DNA of 64,000 nt from Chryseobacterium pennipullorum (GCF_003384725.1 NZ_QNVV01000005.1:124001-188000); one strand, 5' to 3'. Positions 16,828 through 25,776 are shown, counted from the stretch's first letter. Notes: a model not told the origin generated them from the sequence alone. Numbers and translations: made by a program.

Positions 16828-18108
16828 ATGTCTTATTTATTTACATCTGAATCTGTTTCAGAAGGACATCCGGATAAAATTGCCGATCAAATCTCAGATG
16901 CATTAATCGACCATTTCTTAGCATACGATAAAAGTTCAAAAGTAGCATGTGAAACACTGGTAACGACTGGACAGGTAGTCCTGGCCGGAGAAGTAAAATC
17001 TGATGCTTATCTTGACGTTCAGACAATTGCCAGAGAGGTAATCAATGGAATCGGGTATACAAAAGGAGAATACATGTTCAACGGAGATTCATGTGGAGTG
17101 ATTTCTGCTATCCATGAACAGTCTCCTGATATCAACCAGGGAGTTGACAGAGTGGTAACGGATGAATCATTCGAGGCAAAAGCTAATGCACAGGGGGCAG
17201 GTGACCAGGGGATGATGTTCGGGTATGCCACCAACGAGACTGCTAATTATATGCCTCTTGCTCTGGATCTTGCACATACGATTCTTAAAGAGCTTTCTGC
17301 AATCAGAAGAGAAAATAAAGAAATTGCCTACCTTCGTCCTGATGCTAAAAGTCAGGTAACCATTGAGTATTCTGATGATCACAAGCCTATCAGGATTGAT
17401 TCTATCGTTGTTTCTACACAGCATGACGATTTCGGGACGGAAGAAGAAATGCTGAACAAGATCCGTGAGGATATTAAAAGCATCCTTGTTCCAAGAGTAG
17501 TAGCACAACAGTCTGAAGAGATCAAAGCTTTATTCAACGATCAGATCAAATATCATATCAACCCAACAGGGAAGTTCGTGATCGGAGGACCTCACGGAGA
17601 TACCGGACTTACCGGAAGAAAAATCATTGTGGATACTTACGGAGGAAAAGGGGCCCATGGTGGTGGTGCTTTCTCAGGAAAAGACCCTTCAAAGGTAGAC
17701 CGAAGTGCAGCGTATGCGACTAGACATATTGCTAAAAACCTGGTGGCTGCCGGCGTTGCTGATGAAGTATTGGTACAGGTTTCTTATGCAATCGGGGTTG
17801 CTGAGCCTTGTGGATTGTACATCAACACCTATGGAACGGCTAAAGTAGATCTTCATGATGGAGAGATTGCTAAAAAAGTGTCAGCAGTTTTTGATCTGCG
17901 CCCTTATGCGATTGAGCAAAACTTAAAACTGAGAAATCCAATCTATCAGGAAACGGCTTCTTATGGGCACATGGGTAAAGACCATTATATTGCTGATAAA
18001 ACATTCAATAAAGGTCATAAAAATGAACTTACATTGAAGGACCTGGAATTCTTTACCTGGGAAAAACTGGACAAAGTAGAGGAAATTAAAGCCGCTTTTG
18101 GAATTTAA
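16828..18108 (+). CDS. metK: S-adenosylmethionine synthase
   Basis: 426 residues. It contains the ATP/Met-binding [13 protein letters not shown] near residue 14, the [12 protein letters not shown] hexapeptide region (about residue 129) and the P-loop-like [19 protein letters not shown] (about residue 283). It makes SAM from methionine and ATP in the cytosol. At 426 residues it is somewhat longer than E. coli MetK, as usual for Flavobacteriia. Expression should be controlled by the SAM-II element just upstream. Confidence 0.97.
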   Translation: MSYLFTSESVSEGHPDKIADQISDALIDHFLAYDKSSKVACETLVTTGQVVLAGEVKSDAYLDVQTIAREVINGIGYTKGEYMFNGDSCGVISAIHEQSPDINQGVDRVVTDESFEAKANAQGAGDQGMMFGYATNETANYMPLALDLAHTILKELSAIRRENKEIAYLRPDAKSQVTIEYSDDHKPIRIDSIVVSTQHDDFGTEEEMLNKIREDIKSILVPRVVAQQSEEIKALFNDQIKYHINPTGKFVIGGPHGDTGLTGRKIIVDTYGGKGAHGGGAFSGKDPSKVDRSAAYATRHIAKNLVAAGVADEVLVQVSYAIGVAEPCGLYINTYGTAKVDLHDGEIAKKVSAVFDLRPYAIEQNLKLRNPIYQETASYGHMGKDHYIADKTFNKGHKNELTLKDLEFFTWEKLDKVEEIKAAFGI

Positions 18109-18132
18109 TTTTTTCTTTGCATAATAAATGAG

Positions 18133-18164
18133 CTGCTTTATCTTCTGATAAGGCAGTTTTTTTT
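18133..18164 (+). terminator. Terminator after metK
   Basis: CTGCTTTATC (18133-18142) pairs with GATAAGGCAG (18147-18156) with one G-T wobble and a TTCT loop, followed by eight Ts. Confidence 0.88.
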
Positions 18165-18190
18165 AATTTTACATCCTAATTAATTGAGAG

Positions 18191-18682
18191 ATGATGAATT
18201 TTCGAACTGCAGTTACAATCCTTTCCCTGTTTTTTCTAAGCACATTGGCGCAGGCACAGTACACCATGCATAAAATGATCAGCGTGGGATATACCTACCA
18301 GAACCAGAGCTTTGGGGAAGTGGGAGGTAAATTGCTTTTCCTTAAAAATGATGATGTGATCTACAGGCTGGGCGGGTCAGCCTTAATGGGCGTCGCAGAC
18401 TCAAAGTTTGCGATCATGCCGAAACTGCAGGCGGACGTCCTGCTTAATTTTGAAAAGAACGTTGACTTCTACCATTCCTACTATTTTTTGGTGGGTGCTG
18501 AAGGAACCAATAAGTATATTGCGCCCAAAATAGGGGTGACCCTCTTCGGAATGCTGGACCTCACCGGAGGCTATGCATTCCCTATAGGAGACACCCGGTT
18601 AAATGGAAAAGAAATGAAAGGGTTAAATATTAATTTTACACTAAATATCCCAACTGTCTTTATTCATGATATGTTTAAGTGA
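18191..18682 (+). CDS. Secreted protein, probable small outer-membrane barrel
   Basis: About 163 residues with a signal peptide (ILSLFFLSTLAQAQ). The mature part alternates aromatic and glycine-rich strands (GYTYQNQSFGEVGGKLLFL, later IGVTLFGMLDLTGGYAF), suggesting a small beta-barrel or lipocalin-like fold. I do not recognise a named family. It lies between the metK terminator and the sigma factor gene. Confidence 0.6.
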   Translation: MMNFRTAVTILSLFFLSTLAQAQYTMHKMISVGYTYQNQSFGEVGGKLLFLKNDDVIYRLGGSALMGVADSKFAIMPKLQADVLLNFEKNVDFYHSYYFLVGAEGTNKYIAPKIGVTLFGMLDLTGGYAFPIGDTRLNGKEMKGLNINFTLNIPTVFIHDMFK

Positions 18683-18885
18683 TATTTATTAAATTTTTCT
18701 TGTGAAAATTTAATAATAGGTTAACAGTTATTAAAAAGTTATTAAAAAATTATTATATTTACACCATAATAAAGTTGTACTGCCTATTGATAAGACTCTA
18801 CTCTAAAACTGTTTTGTTATACAGCAAAAGCCAGATAAGATATCTGGAAGAATGCGTGTCTACAAATGTTATATTGAGAAGAGTT

Positions 18886-19476
18886 ATGAAATCAGAATCG
18901 GATAGTTTACTAATTTCCCTTTACCAGAAAGGAGACGAGGGCGCATTGTCAACCCTCATTCACCGACATCAGAGAGAGTTGTTTACATTCATTTTTTACA
19001 AAATTAATGATGAAGATTTAGCCAACGATATTTTTCAGGATACTTTCATGAAGATTATTGTCATGCTGAAAGAAGGACGCTATAACGAAGAAGGAAAATT
19101 CATCCTTTGGGCCAAGAGAATTTCCCATAACCTGATCATCGATCATTTCAGGTCAAAGTCAAAAAACATCAAAGTTTCAGAAACTACATTTGAAACAGAT
19201 GAATACTCTATTTTTGATCTGATCAGAGAGCCTTCTGAAAATATTGAAGATCAGCTTGTGACCAATCAGATCCAGGAAGATCTGTTGAGAATGCTGCAAT
19301 TTCTTCCGCTTAATCAGCAGGAAGTGATCAAACTGAGATTCTTCGACGGTTTGAGTTTTAAAGAAATCGCCGATCATACGGATATGAGCATTAATACGAC
19401 CTTGGGCAGAGTAAGATATGCGCTCATAAACCTGAGAAAAATCATGGATGAAAATAACATAATATTAACCAGATAG
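18886..19476 (+). CDS. ECF-type sigma-70 family RNA polymerase sigma factor
   Basis: 196 residues. Region 2 (LYQKGDEGALSTLIHRHQREL, then DIFQDTFMKI, about residues 9-65) and region 4 (LPLNQQEVIKLRFFDGLSFK, then EIADHTDMSINTTLGRVR, about residues 138-180) are both present, with no regions 1 or 3: the ECF layout. The start at 18886 (MKSESDSLL) is set by where region 2 begins; the frame is open further upstream, but that part is not sigma-like. No anti-sigma factor of the FecR or zinc type follows. A 44-residue basic peptide gene is next. Confidence 0.87.
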   Translation: MKSESDSLLISLYQKGDEGALSTLIHRHQRELFTFIFYKINDEDLANDIFQDTFMKIIVMLKEGRYNEEGKFILWAKRISHNLIIDHFRSKSKNIKVSETTFETDEYSIFDLIREPSENIEDQLVTNQIQEDLLRMLQFLPLNQQEVIKLRFFDGLSFKEIADHTDMSINTTLGRVRYALINLRKIMDENNIILTR

Positions 19477-19524
19477 ATAATATTTCGTCGATTTTCACGT
19501 TATTAAGGAAAACATACTTAGCCT

Positions 19525-19659
19525 ATGAAAAAAAATGATTCCTTAAAAGTGAAAACTTTGAAACCTAAAAAACAAACAATTGATTTCCTGCTCAATTTTT
19601 CCAAAAATCTTGAAATTGTAAAAAGCAAGAGCAAGAATTATCCTATTTCAAAAAATTAA
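19525..19659 (+). CDS. 44-residue basic protein after the sigma factor
   Basis: A short frame from ATG to TAA. The sequence is very Lys-rich at both ends (KVKTLKPKKQ and KSKSKNYPISKN) around a hydrophobic stretch, TIDFLLNFSKNLEIV. It begins 48 bases after the sigma gene stop, with no terminator seen in between, so it is probably co-transcribed. Its size, position and composition make a small sigma- or polymerase-binding protein conceivable, but no function can be assigned. Codon use and clean framing support a real gene. Confidence 0.55.
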   Translation: MKKNDSLKVKTLKPKKQTIDFLLNFSKNLEIVKSKSKNYPISKN

Positions 19660-19665
19660 AATCAT

Positions 19666-19673
19666 TAACTTTG
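19666..19673 (+). promoter_or_regulatory. -7 box for YjjG-like phosphatase gene
   Basis: TAACTTTG ends 6 nt before the ATG at 19680 and 12 nt before the ATG at 19686, implying a near-leaderless transcript. Confidence 0.45.
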
Positions 19674-19679
19674 TGCTGT

Positions 19680-20375
19680 ATGAAAATGCAGCATGTTTTT
19701 TTTGATCTCGACAATACGTTATGGGATCACCGCAGAAATGCCTATCTGACCATCAAGGATCTTTTTGAAAAACAGGACATCACTTCGAAGTATCATATCG
19801 ACTTCGAAGAATTTCATTCTGTTTATCATGACATCAATGAAGACTTGTGGGAAAAAATAAGAGACGGAATTATTGGCAAAGAATATTTGAGAGAACACCG
19901 TTTTTACGATTCCTTCATGCATTTCGGAGTTGACAATAAGGAGCTGGCTCTTTATTTTGAAGAAAATTTTCTGGATAATATTGTAAGCCACAACGAATTG
20001 GTAGACGGGGCAGAAGATGTACTTGAATATTTAAAAGCTAAAAATTATACGCTTCACATCATTTCCAATGGATTTCAGGAGGTAACGGAGAGAAAGTGTT
20101 CCTTATCAGGGATCGCTCCTTATTTTAAAACCATTACCAGTGCAGATGCAGTGGGAGTAAGGAAACCTAATCCGAGGATTTTTGAATATTCACTAGGCCT
20201 TTCTGAAGCCAGAAAAGAAGAAAGCATATTGATAGGGGACGACTGGATCGCCGATGCAATGGGGGCTACCGATTTTGGAATGGATGCTATCTTCTTTGAT
20301 GTTTATAAAGAAGAAAAACAGAAAGATGGATTAAAAGCCATAACCCATCTTCACCAGATTAAAGATTATTTATAA
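19680..20375 (+). CDS. HAD-family nucleotidase, YjjG/YfnB type
   Basis: About 231 residues. HAD motif I is FFDLDNTLWDH (DxDNT), motif II HIISNGF, motif III Lys in VRKPNP and motif IV IGDDWIADAMGA. The order and the cap domain between motifs I and II fit the noncanonical pyrimidine nucleotidase group that cleans up modified or surplus nucleoside monophosphates. The start may be 19680 or 19686 (MQHVFFD). A terminator follows. Confidence 0.87.
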   Translation: MKMQHVFFDLDNTLWDHRRNAYLTIKDLFEKQDITSKYHIDFEEFHSVYHDINEDLWEKIRDGIIGKEYLREHRFYDSFMHFGVDNKELALYFEENFLDNIVSHNELVDGAEDVLEYLKAKNYTLHIISNGFQEVTERKCSLSGIAPYFKTITSADAVGVRKPNPRIFEYSLGLSEARKEESILIGDDWIADAMGATDFGMDAIFFDVYKEEKQKDGLKAITHLHQIKDYL

Positions 20376-20407
20376 ATCAGACGCCTCAGTCTGTTAAGTA
20401 TAAGTAT

Positions 20408-20435
20408 GCCATTAAGACTTCTTAGTGGCTTTTTT
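20408..20435 (+). terminator. Terminator after YjjG-like gene
   Basis: GCCATTAAGA (20408-20417) and TCTTAGTGGC (20420-20429) pair with one wobble, followed by T6. Confidence 0.8.
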
Positions 20436-20528
20436 GTTTGAAATTTTTTTTGCTATAAAGCTATTCCCAATTCTTTCCCAAATTGATTCGCAACTTTGCT
20501 TCATAATAATAAAGAAAAACGTAGTATT

Positions 20529-20978
20529 ATGAAAAATGTAAAGAAAATAACCGGCGTACTTATGTTCATTTTTATGTTGATAGGGGGAGTGATGTCTGCA
20601 CAGGACAAAGTAATATCTCCGAATCAGCTGCCTAAAACGGCTAAAAACTTTCTTGCCTCCCATTTTAAAGGCATAGCAGTAAGCTCAGCTGTAGAAGACC
20701 GTGAGATCTATGGTGTTGATGAGTACAAAGTGCACCTCAATAATGGAATGAAAATGGAATTTGACAGCAGTGGAAACTGGAAGGAGGTAGATGGTAAACA
20801 TCAAAAGCTGCCTTATGGTTTTATTCCTACAGCCATCCGAAACTACAGCACTAAAAATTTTCCGAACACCTACATTATGAAGATCGAGAAAAAACGATGG
20901 TCTTACAAGGCAGAGTTGTCCAATGGATTGGAACTTGAGTTTGACAGAAACGGAAATTTTAAGAGAATTGACGATTAA
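20529..20978 (+). CDS. PepSY-like periplasmic protein
   Basis: About 149 residues: signal peptide (GVLMFIFMLIGGVMSAQ), then two similar beta-hairpin repeats, VHLNNGMKMEFDSSGNWKEV (about residue 73) and AELSNGLELEFDRNGNFKRI (about residue 129). This is the PepSY-like/BLIP-fold pattern of small Bacteroidetes periplasmic proteins. Such genes are commonly found beside two-component systems, as here. The start is chosen at MKNVKKI, 33 bases inside the longer frame, where the signal peptide begins. Confidence 0.78.
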   Translation: MKNVKKITGVLMFIFMLIGGVMSAQDKVISPNQLPKTAKNFLASHFKGIAVSSAVEDREIYGVDEYKVHLNNGMKMEFDSSGNWKEVDGKHQKLPYGFIPTAIRNYSTKNFPNTYIMKIEKKRWSYKAELSNGLELEFDRNGNFKRIDD

Positions 20979-21180
20979 TTGAAGCTCAAAGAATTGTAAT
21001 GATGAGAAAGAGTGGTAGCAATGGAGTCGGAGATCACTGGTATATCATTGATGTGCTATCAGTCCTATATCAAATTGTTCTGGTACTGACAATGTATTCT
21101 TAGGCCTCGGGCTTCCTCCATATAATTTCATATATTTGATATCAGTTTAATGATAAAGGATTGCTTATATATCCAGCCCT
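20979..21180. other. Intergenic region before the two-component system
   Basis: About 200 bases without a gene. A TATATTTG at 21131-21138 is a candidate -7 box for the response regulator. No clear terminator is seen for the PepSY-like gene, so read-through into the regulator is possible. Confidence 0.4.
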
Positions 21181-21852
21181 ATGAAGATTTTAATCGTTGA
21201 AGATGAACCGGAATTAAGAGAAACTGTTCAGAAATTTCTGGAGGCAGAGCATTTTATTGTAGAGTATGCTCATAATTACAGTTCCGGGCTGGATAAAATG
21301 ATCTCTTATGAATACGACTGTATATTGCTTGATATTATGCTGCCGGACGGGAGCGGAATAGATTTGCTGAGGGAACTCAAAAAGATGCATAAAAAAGATC
21401 CTGTGATCATCCTTTCGGCCAAAGATTCTGTAGATGATAAAGTGACCGGGCTGGAAATAGGAGCAGATGACTATCTGGCAAAGCCATTCCACCTTGCAGA
21501 GCTTATGGCGAGGATAAAATCTGTGATCAGAAGAAAAAATCAGGATGGTGAAACAGTAATAAGATATAAGAATATCAGTATTGATCCGGACAACAGGACT
21601 GTAAAGATCGGCAACGACGAGCTGATGCTTAACCGTAAAGAATATGATCTGCTGTATTATTTTGTAATACATCCTGGAAAAACACTGCAGAAAACAACTC
21701 TCGCAGAGGCCATCTGGGGAGATTATATCGATCAGGCAGACAGCCTGGATTTTATCTACTCACAAATTAAAAATCTTCGTAAAAAGTTGAAAACCCTCCA
21801 TGCGGAAGCAGATTTTCAGGCGGTATATGGGATAGGATATAAATTGATCTGA
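21181..21852 (+). CDS. OmpR-family response regulator
   Basis: 223 residues. Receiver domain: acidic pocket Glu7/Asp8, phospho-acceptor Asp51 (LLDIMLPDG), Ser79 (LSAKD) and Lys101 (AKPF). The C-terminal winged helix (residues ~125-223) includes LNRKEYDLLYYFV and ends GIGYKLI. Its stop codon overlaps the start of the kinase gene (ATGA), so the two form a translationally coupled pair with the sensor. Confidence 0.93.
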   Translation: MKILIVEDEPELRETVQKFLEAEHFIVEYAHNYSSGLDKMISYEYDCILLDIMLPDGSGIDLLRELKKMHKKDPVIILSAKDSVDDKVTGLEIGADDYLAKPFHLAELMARIKSVIRRKNQDGETVIRYKNISIDPDNRTVKIGNDELMLNRKEYDLLYYFVIHPGKTLQKTTLAEAIWGDYIDQADSLDFIYSQIKNLRKKLKTLHAEADFQAVYGIGYKLI

Positions 21853-23153
21853 TGAAAGTTTCATTAAAATATTATACCATTAAATACCTGATCATGATCC
21901 TGCTGCTGATTATTGCAGTATGGGCAGGATTGTTCTACGCCTATATTCTTGATGAAGTCTATGACAATGTAGATGACGGGCTGAAAGACCGAAAGATACA
22001 GATCATTAAAGCGGTATATCTGAATCCACAGCTTTTGGAAAATACGGAGTTCGGATTTAATGAATTTAAGATCACACCGATCAAGGCCGAAGACTATAAG
22101 AATAAAAGCAGGCTGTACAACAAAATGTATTATATGGAGTACGACGATCAGGATCAGCCCTATCGCGTGCTTGAAGCGGACTTTATCGATCAATACAAAA
22201 ATAACCGGAGGCTGGTCATCAGAACATCTACCGTAGAAGAGGATGAATTGGTCTATGACCTTACAACAGCCCTGATTGTTCTGTATATCCTTTTAGTAAT
22301 CAGTATTGTAGTGCTTAATACCTATCTTCTCAATAAAGCGATGCGACCGTTTTATCAGATTCTGGATAAGCTCAAAAAATATCAGTTCGGGATTCCTTTT
22401 TCGAATGAAAAACAAGAATATTCCATCATGGAATTTGAAGAACTGAATAACGAAATCAATGAAATGGTTGAGCGTAATGAGCTTGTTTTTTATCAGCAGA
22501 AGCAGTTTATTGAAAACGCGTCTCACGAACTTCAGACACCGCTGGCCATTATGATCAACAAGATAGATCTTCTGATTCAGAATGAAAATCCTGATAAAAA
22601 ACAGCTGAACTTTCTTACTGAGGTTAAAAATGACCTGAGAAGAATGGTAGGTTTGAATAAATCTTTACTGATGCTATCCAAAATCGAAAACAGCCAGTTC
22701 AATACAACCTCTGGAGTGGATTTCAACGCTTTGATTGCAAGACTGGTTCAAAACTATGAGGATTTCATTGCCTTTAAAAAAGTTGAAGTCAGCGTGATAG
22801 AAAAGGGAATGTTTGCTGCTGATTTTAATAAGGACCTTGCTGATATCCTGCTTTCTAATCTGATTAAGAATGCTTTAAAATATAATCAGGAAGACGGGAC
22901 TTTAAACATTATTATTGAAGACGACAGGATAACCTTCCAGAACAGTGGTGCTGATCGCCCACTGGATAAAGACAGGATCTTTAACCGTTTTTACAAACAG
23001 GGAGCAGATCATACCTCTACCGGTTTAGGCCTGTCTATCATTAAGACCATTATCAGGCAGTATCAAGGTTGGGACATTATATATGAATTTGAAGATCAAA
23101 TGCATTATTTCATCCTTGTGAAAAACAAATCAGTACTTTTATCCCCACAATAA
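21852..23153 (+). CDS. Sensor histidine kinase
   Basis: 433 residues. Two transmembrane helices (about 12-33 and 139-161) bracket a ~105-residue periplasmic sensor. HisKA has phospho-acceptor His225 (ENASHELQTPLAI). The ATPase domain has an N box LLSNLIKNALKYNQ and a G box STGLGLSIIK. With the overlapping response regulator and the PepSY-like protein upstream it probably senses an envelope condition or metal; the signal cannot be read from sequence. Confidence 0.92.
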   Translation: MKVSLKYYTIKYLIMILLLIIAVWAGLFYAYILDEVYDNVDDGLKDRKIQIIKAVYLNPQLLENTEFGFNEFKITPIKAEDYKNKSRLYNKMYYMEYDDQDQPYRVLEADFIDQYKNNRRLVIRTSTVEEDELVYDLTTALIVLYILLVISIVVLNTYLLNKAMRPFYQILDKLKKYQFGIPFSNEKQEYSIMEFEELNNEINEMVERNELVFYQQKQFIENASHELQTPLAIMINKIDLLIQNENPDKKQLNFLTEVKNDLRRMVGLNKSLLMLSKIENSQFNTTSGVDFNALIARLVQNYEDFIAFKKVEVSVIEKGMFAADFNKDLADILLSNLIKNALKYNQEDGTLNIIIEDDRITFQNSGADRPLDKDRIFNRFYKQGADHTSTGLGLSIIKTIIRQYQGWDIIYEFEDQMHYFILVKNKSVLLSPQ

Positions 23154-23171
23154 TATTGACAAGAAGATAGC

Positions 23172-23203
23172 AAAACAGGCTGTCACATGTGACAGCCTGT
23201 TTT
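23172..23203. terminator. Bidirectional terminator, perfect 32-bp palindrome
   Basis: A fully self-complementary 32-base palindrome centred on ACATGT, with A4 and T4 flanks. It lies between the convergent kinase gene and trpS and can terminate both. Confidence 0.9.
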
Positions 23204-23225
23204 CATATATTTTGAAAATCCCGGA

Positions 23226-24194
23226 TTAAAATCCTAAGCTTGTTCGCACCCTTTTCAGGGTATCCAAAGCAACCGGTCTTGTTTTTTCAGCTCCTTGCTG
23301 CAATTTTGCTTCCAGTTCGTCAAGATTGTTCATATAATAAGTGAATGTTTCTCTTTCTTTGGCAAAACGTACCAGGATCAGCTCCAGCAATTCTTTTTTC
23401 GCGTGTCCGTATCCGTAGTTACCAGCCAGATATTTTGCTCTTAATTCTTCGGTTTGCTCAGGAGTGGCGATCAGTTCAAAAATCTGGAATGTTTTATCAG
23501 TTTTAGGGTCTTTAGGCTCTTCTAAAGATTTAGAATCGGATTCAATACTCATCACCTGTTTCTTCAATTCTTTTTCAGGCAGGAAGATATTGATGATATT
23601 TCCCATTGATTTGGACATTTTACGCCCATCTGTTCCAGGAACATACTTTGTGTCTTCCTGAAGTTCAGACTGTGGTAATACAAAAACTTCACCCATCTGA
23701 TTATTAAACCTCGAAGCTACGTCTCTGGCAATTTCCAGATGCTGAAGCTGATCTTTTCCTACAGGTACCACCTCTGCATCATACAGCAGAATATCAGCAG
23801 CCATCAGGATAGGATAAGTAAACAGTCCTGCATTCACATCCTGAAGACGGTCAGCCTTATCCTTGAAGGAGTGAGCCAATGTCAATCTCTGATATGGAAA
23901 AAAACATGATAAATGCCAAGAGAGTTCACAGGTTTCAGGGATATCACTTTGTCTGTAAAAAAACGTTTTTTCTGTATCCAGTCCACAAGCAAGCCAAGCC
24001 GCAGCAATCTCGTAGGTATTCTGTCTCAACACTGCCGCATCTTTGATCTGCGTAAGCGTATGAAGGTTAGCGATAAATAAAAATGATTCATTTCCTTCCT
24101 GCTTAGATAGTTCGATAGCAGGAATAATCGCCCCAAGAAGATTTCCAAGATGGGGAGTTCCGGTGGCTTGAATGCCGGTAAGAATTCTTGACAT
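23226..24194 (-). CDS. trpS: Tryptophanyl-tRNA synthetase
   Basis: 322 residues. Class I signatures: the HIGH-type TPHLGNLLGAI at residues 13-23 and KMSKS in GRKMSKSMGN (about residue 193). It charges tRNA-Trp. Length and motifs match the bacterial enzyme. The -7 box is at 24229-24236 on the minus strand. Immediately upstream of the -33 region are seven perfect 7-bp tandem repeats. Confidence 0.96.
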   Translation of the reverse strand: MSRILTGIQATGTPHLGNLLGAIIPAIELSKQEGNESFLFIANLHTLTQIKDAAVLRQNTYEIAAAWLACGLDTEKTFFYRQSDIPETCELSWHLSCFFPYQRLTLAHSFKDKADRLQDVNAGLFTYPILMAADILLYDAEVVPVGKDQLQHLEIARDVASRFNNQMGEVFVLPQSELQEDTKYVPGTDGRKMSKSMGNIINIFLPEKELKKQVMSIESDSKSLEEPKDPKTDKTFQIFELIATPEQTEELRAKYLAGNYGYGHAKKELLELILVRFAKERETFTYYMNNLDELEAKLQQGAEKTRPVALDTLKRVRTSLGF

Positions 24195-24228
24195 TTGTTA
24201 AAAATTTATATTTAAAATTAATGAATTG

Positions 24229-24236
24229 CAAATTTA
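24229..24236 (-). promoter_or_regulatory. -7 box for trpS
   Basis: Minus-strand TAAATTTG, leaving a leader of about 30 nt. There is no clear TTG at -33; the tandem repeat begins about 25 bases upstream of the box. Confidence 0.5.
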
Positions 24237-24260
24237 CGAGGTTTGAAGGGAATAACGAAA

Positions 24261-24309
24261 GATAAAAGATAAAAGATAAAAGATAAAAGATAAAAGATAA
24301 AAGATAAAA
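24261..24309. repeat. Seven perfect tandem copies of GATAAAA
   Basis: 49 bases = 7 x 7, with no mismatch, ending in a partial GAT. It lies directly upstream of the trpS promoter core. Such short tandem arrays gain and lose units by slippage, so copy number may vary between strains and tune trpS promoter strength. Confidence 0.92.
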
Positions 24310-24334
24310 GATCTTATCGTTAAATCTCAATATT

Positions 24335-24479
24335 TGCTTGGCTCTATCAATAGGGCTGGGCTTTAGCCCGGCCAGATTAATAAATATCCATCGGCTTCAG
24401 CCAAAATATATCAATCCAAAATAATCAATCTATCTTTTCTCAATCATCCGTGAAAATCTGTGAGATCCGTGGGAAAATA
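24335..24479. repeat. Composite intergenic repeat with small palindromes
   Basis: Contains CTGGGCTTTAGCCCGG (24356-24371), a 7-bp hairpin with one wobble, then GGCTTCAGCC (24393-24402), then tandem-like segments ATCCGTGAAAATCTGTGAG and ATCCGTGGGAAAAT up to the sanA-like gene stop. The first two look like hairpin units of a dispersed family. No coding potential is seen. Confidence 0.5.
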
Positions 24480-25127
24480 TTATGGAATTATAATCTTTTC
24501 TCCTCCGAATTTTGGTTCCACTCCAAAGAGTAAATCCCAATACACTTTGGTCTTTGCGAGATACTCTCTCAGATTGGTTTTTAAACCTGCATATTTATTG
24601 ACATCGGCAGCATTATAGCCGAAGGCTTCCATACCGTTTTGTTGAGCCAGGAAGACGGCTCTCTCATTGTGGAACTTTTGTGAAATGATTACCAGTTTTT
24701 GCTGTCCGAAAATATCCTTTGCTCTTACGACTGAGTCCAGGGTTCTGAATCCGGCATGATCAAGAATGATTTTATCCTTCGGAACTCCGCTCTGCATCAG
24801 TGCCGACTGCATGTCCTCCGGCTCGTTATATTCTTTGGTACTGTTGTCGCCGCTTACAATGATGTATTGTATTTTTCCACTTCTGTAAAGGTCTGCCGCA
24901 GCTTTTATTCTGTTGTAGAAGTAGGCGTTAGGCATCCCGTTACTGAGTGTTTTTCCGGTTCCCAGCAGCAATGCTGTTTTTGTTTCAGGGACATCGGCAA
25001 TAGTATAGGAAACTTTTGATTCACTTGCTTGTCTGATGCTGTAGTTGGCCCAGGCAATAAAAATAATTCCTGCTACCAGAAGAAGCAGGAAAATTTTGAA
25101 AATATTTTTAATTATTTTTTTCATCAA
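24480..25127 (-). CDS. SanA/YdcF-type envelope protein (DUF218)
   Basis: About 215 residues: one N-terminal membrane helix (IFKIFLLLLVAGIIFIAWANY), then a DUF218 domain with LLLGTG, YFYNRIKAAADLY, IIVSGDNS and a conserved acidic/His pattern in YNEPEDM and KFHNERAVFLA. It resembles SanA, the vancomycin high-temperature exclusion protein, with a periplasm-facing domain. It closes the ileS-lspA gene run; lspA ends 10 bases upstream. Confidence 0.82.
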   Translation of the reverse strand: MMKKIIKNIFKIFLLLLVAGIIFIAWANYSIRQASESKVSYTIADVPETKTALLLGTGKTLSNGMPNAYFYNRIKAAADLYRSGKIQYIIVSGDNSTKEYNEPEDMQSALMQSGVPKDKIILDHAGFRTLDSVVRAKDIFGQQKLVIISQKFHNERAVFLAQQNGMEAFGYNAADVNKYAGLKTNLREYLAKTKVYWDLLFGVEPKFGGEKIIIP

Positions 25128-25137
25128 TATTCATTTT

Positions 25138-25776
25138 TTAAAACTCAAGGCCGTTCGGGAAAGCTTTTTTTCTAAAAATAAGAAGTAAAGCAGCGCCTAC
25201 CGTAATGGCTGAATCGGCTACATTGAAGATGTATTTAAAAAATTCAATATGTTTTCCGCCGATCAAAGGAACGCTTTCAGGAACATTCCAGTCTACCAGT
25301 GGGAAATGAAGCATATCTACCACGCAGCCCTTCATGAAGGTAGAGTATCCATGGCCGAACGGAACTATTTTCGAAATTCCACCGTAATCTATCCATCGGT
25401 CAATGCTTGGATCGTACATGGTTCCGCTATCAAAGATCATCCCATAAAACATTCCGTCTATAAGGTTTCCGATAGCTCCTGCAAAGATAACCGCCATAGG
25501 GATTAAGAGATAATTGGAGGCCCCTTCTTTTAACCATTTTTTAAACATATATACCATTCCTCCAATTAAGAAGATCCTAAGGATGACCAGAAAATATTTA
25601 CCGATAATTCCACCAAAGTGAAGACCGTAAGCCATTCCTGGGTTTTCTACAAAGGTTAGTTTAAATCCTGGAAGGACAGATACGCTGTCGCCCAAGCTGA
25701 AATGGGTTTTGATATAAATTTTTGAAGCCTGGTCGATCAACAGGACCAAAAATGTTATCGCTAAGATCTTTTTCAT
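25138..25776 (-). CDS. lspA: Lipoprotein signal peptidase (signal peptidase II)
   Basis: 212 residues with four membrane segments. Family motifs: VENPGMAYGL (about residue 45), AGAIGNLIDG with the first catalytic Asp (about residue 108), and FNVADSAI with the second (about residue 186). It cleaves prolipoproteins before the lipidated Cys. It is longer than E. coli LspA because of an extra loop before VVDMLHFP, usual in Bacteroidetes. It overlaps the upstream small gene by 4 bases. Confidence 0.95.
   Translation of the reverse strand: MKKILAITFLVLLIDQASKIYIKTHFSLGDSVSVLPGFKLTFVENPGMAYGLHFGGIIGKYFLVILRIFLIGGMVYMFKKWLKEGASNYLLIPMAVIFAGAIGNLIDGMFYGMIFDSGTMYDPSIDRWIDYGGISKIVPFGHGYSTFMKGCVVDMLHFPLVDWNVPESVPLIGGKHIEFFKYIFNVADSAITVGAALLLIFRKKAFPNGLEF

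Noticed and set aside
24261-24309. CRISPR array
   Set aside because: Units are 7 bp with no spacers; it is a simple tandem repeat, and no cas genes are present.
24103-24330. 75-codon minus-strand frame across the trpS leader
   Set aside because: Its periodic FYLLSFI sequence is only a translation of the 7-bp tandem repeat, and it runs into trpS in another frame.
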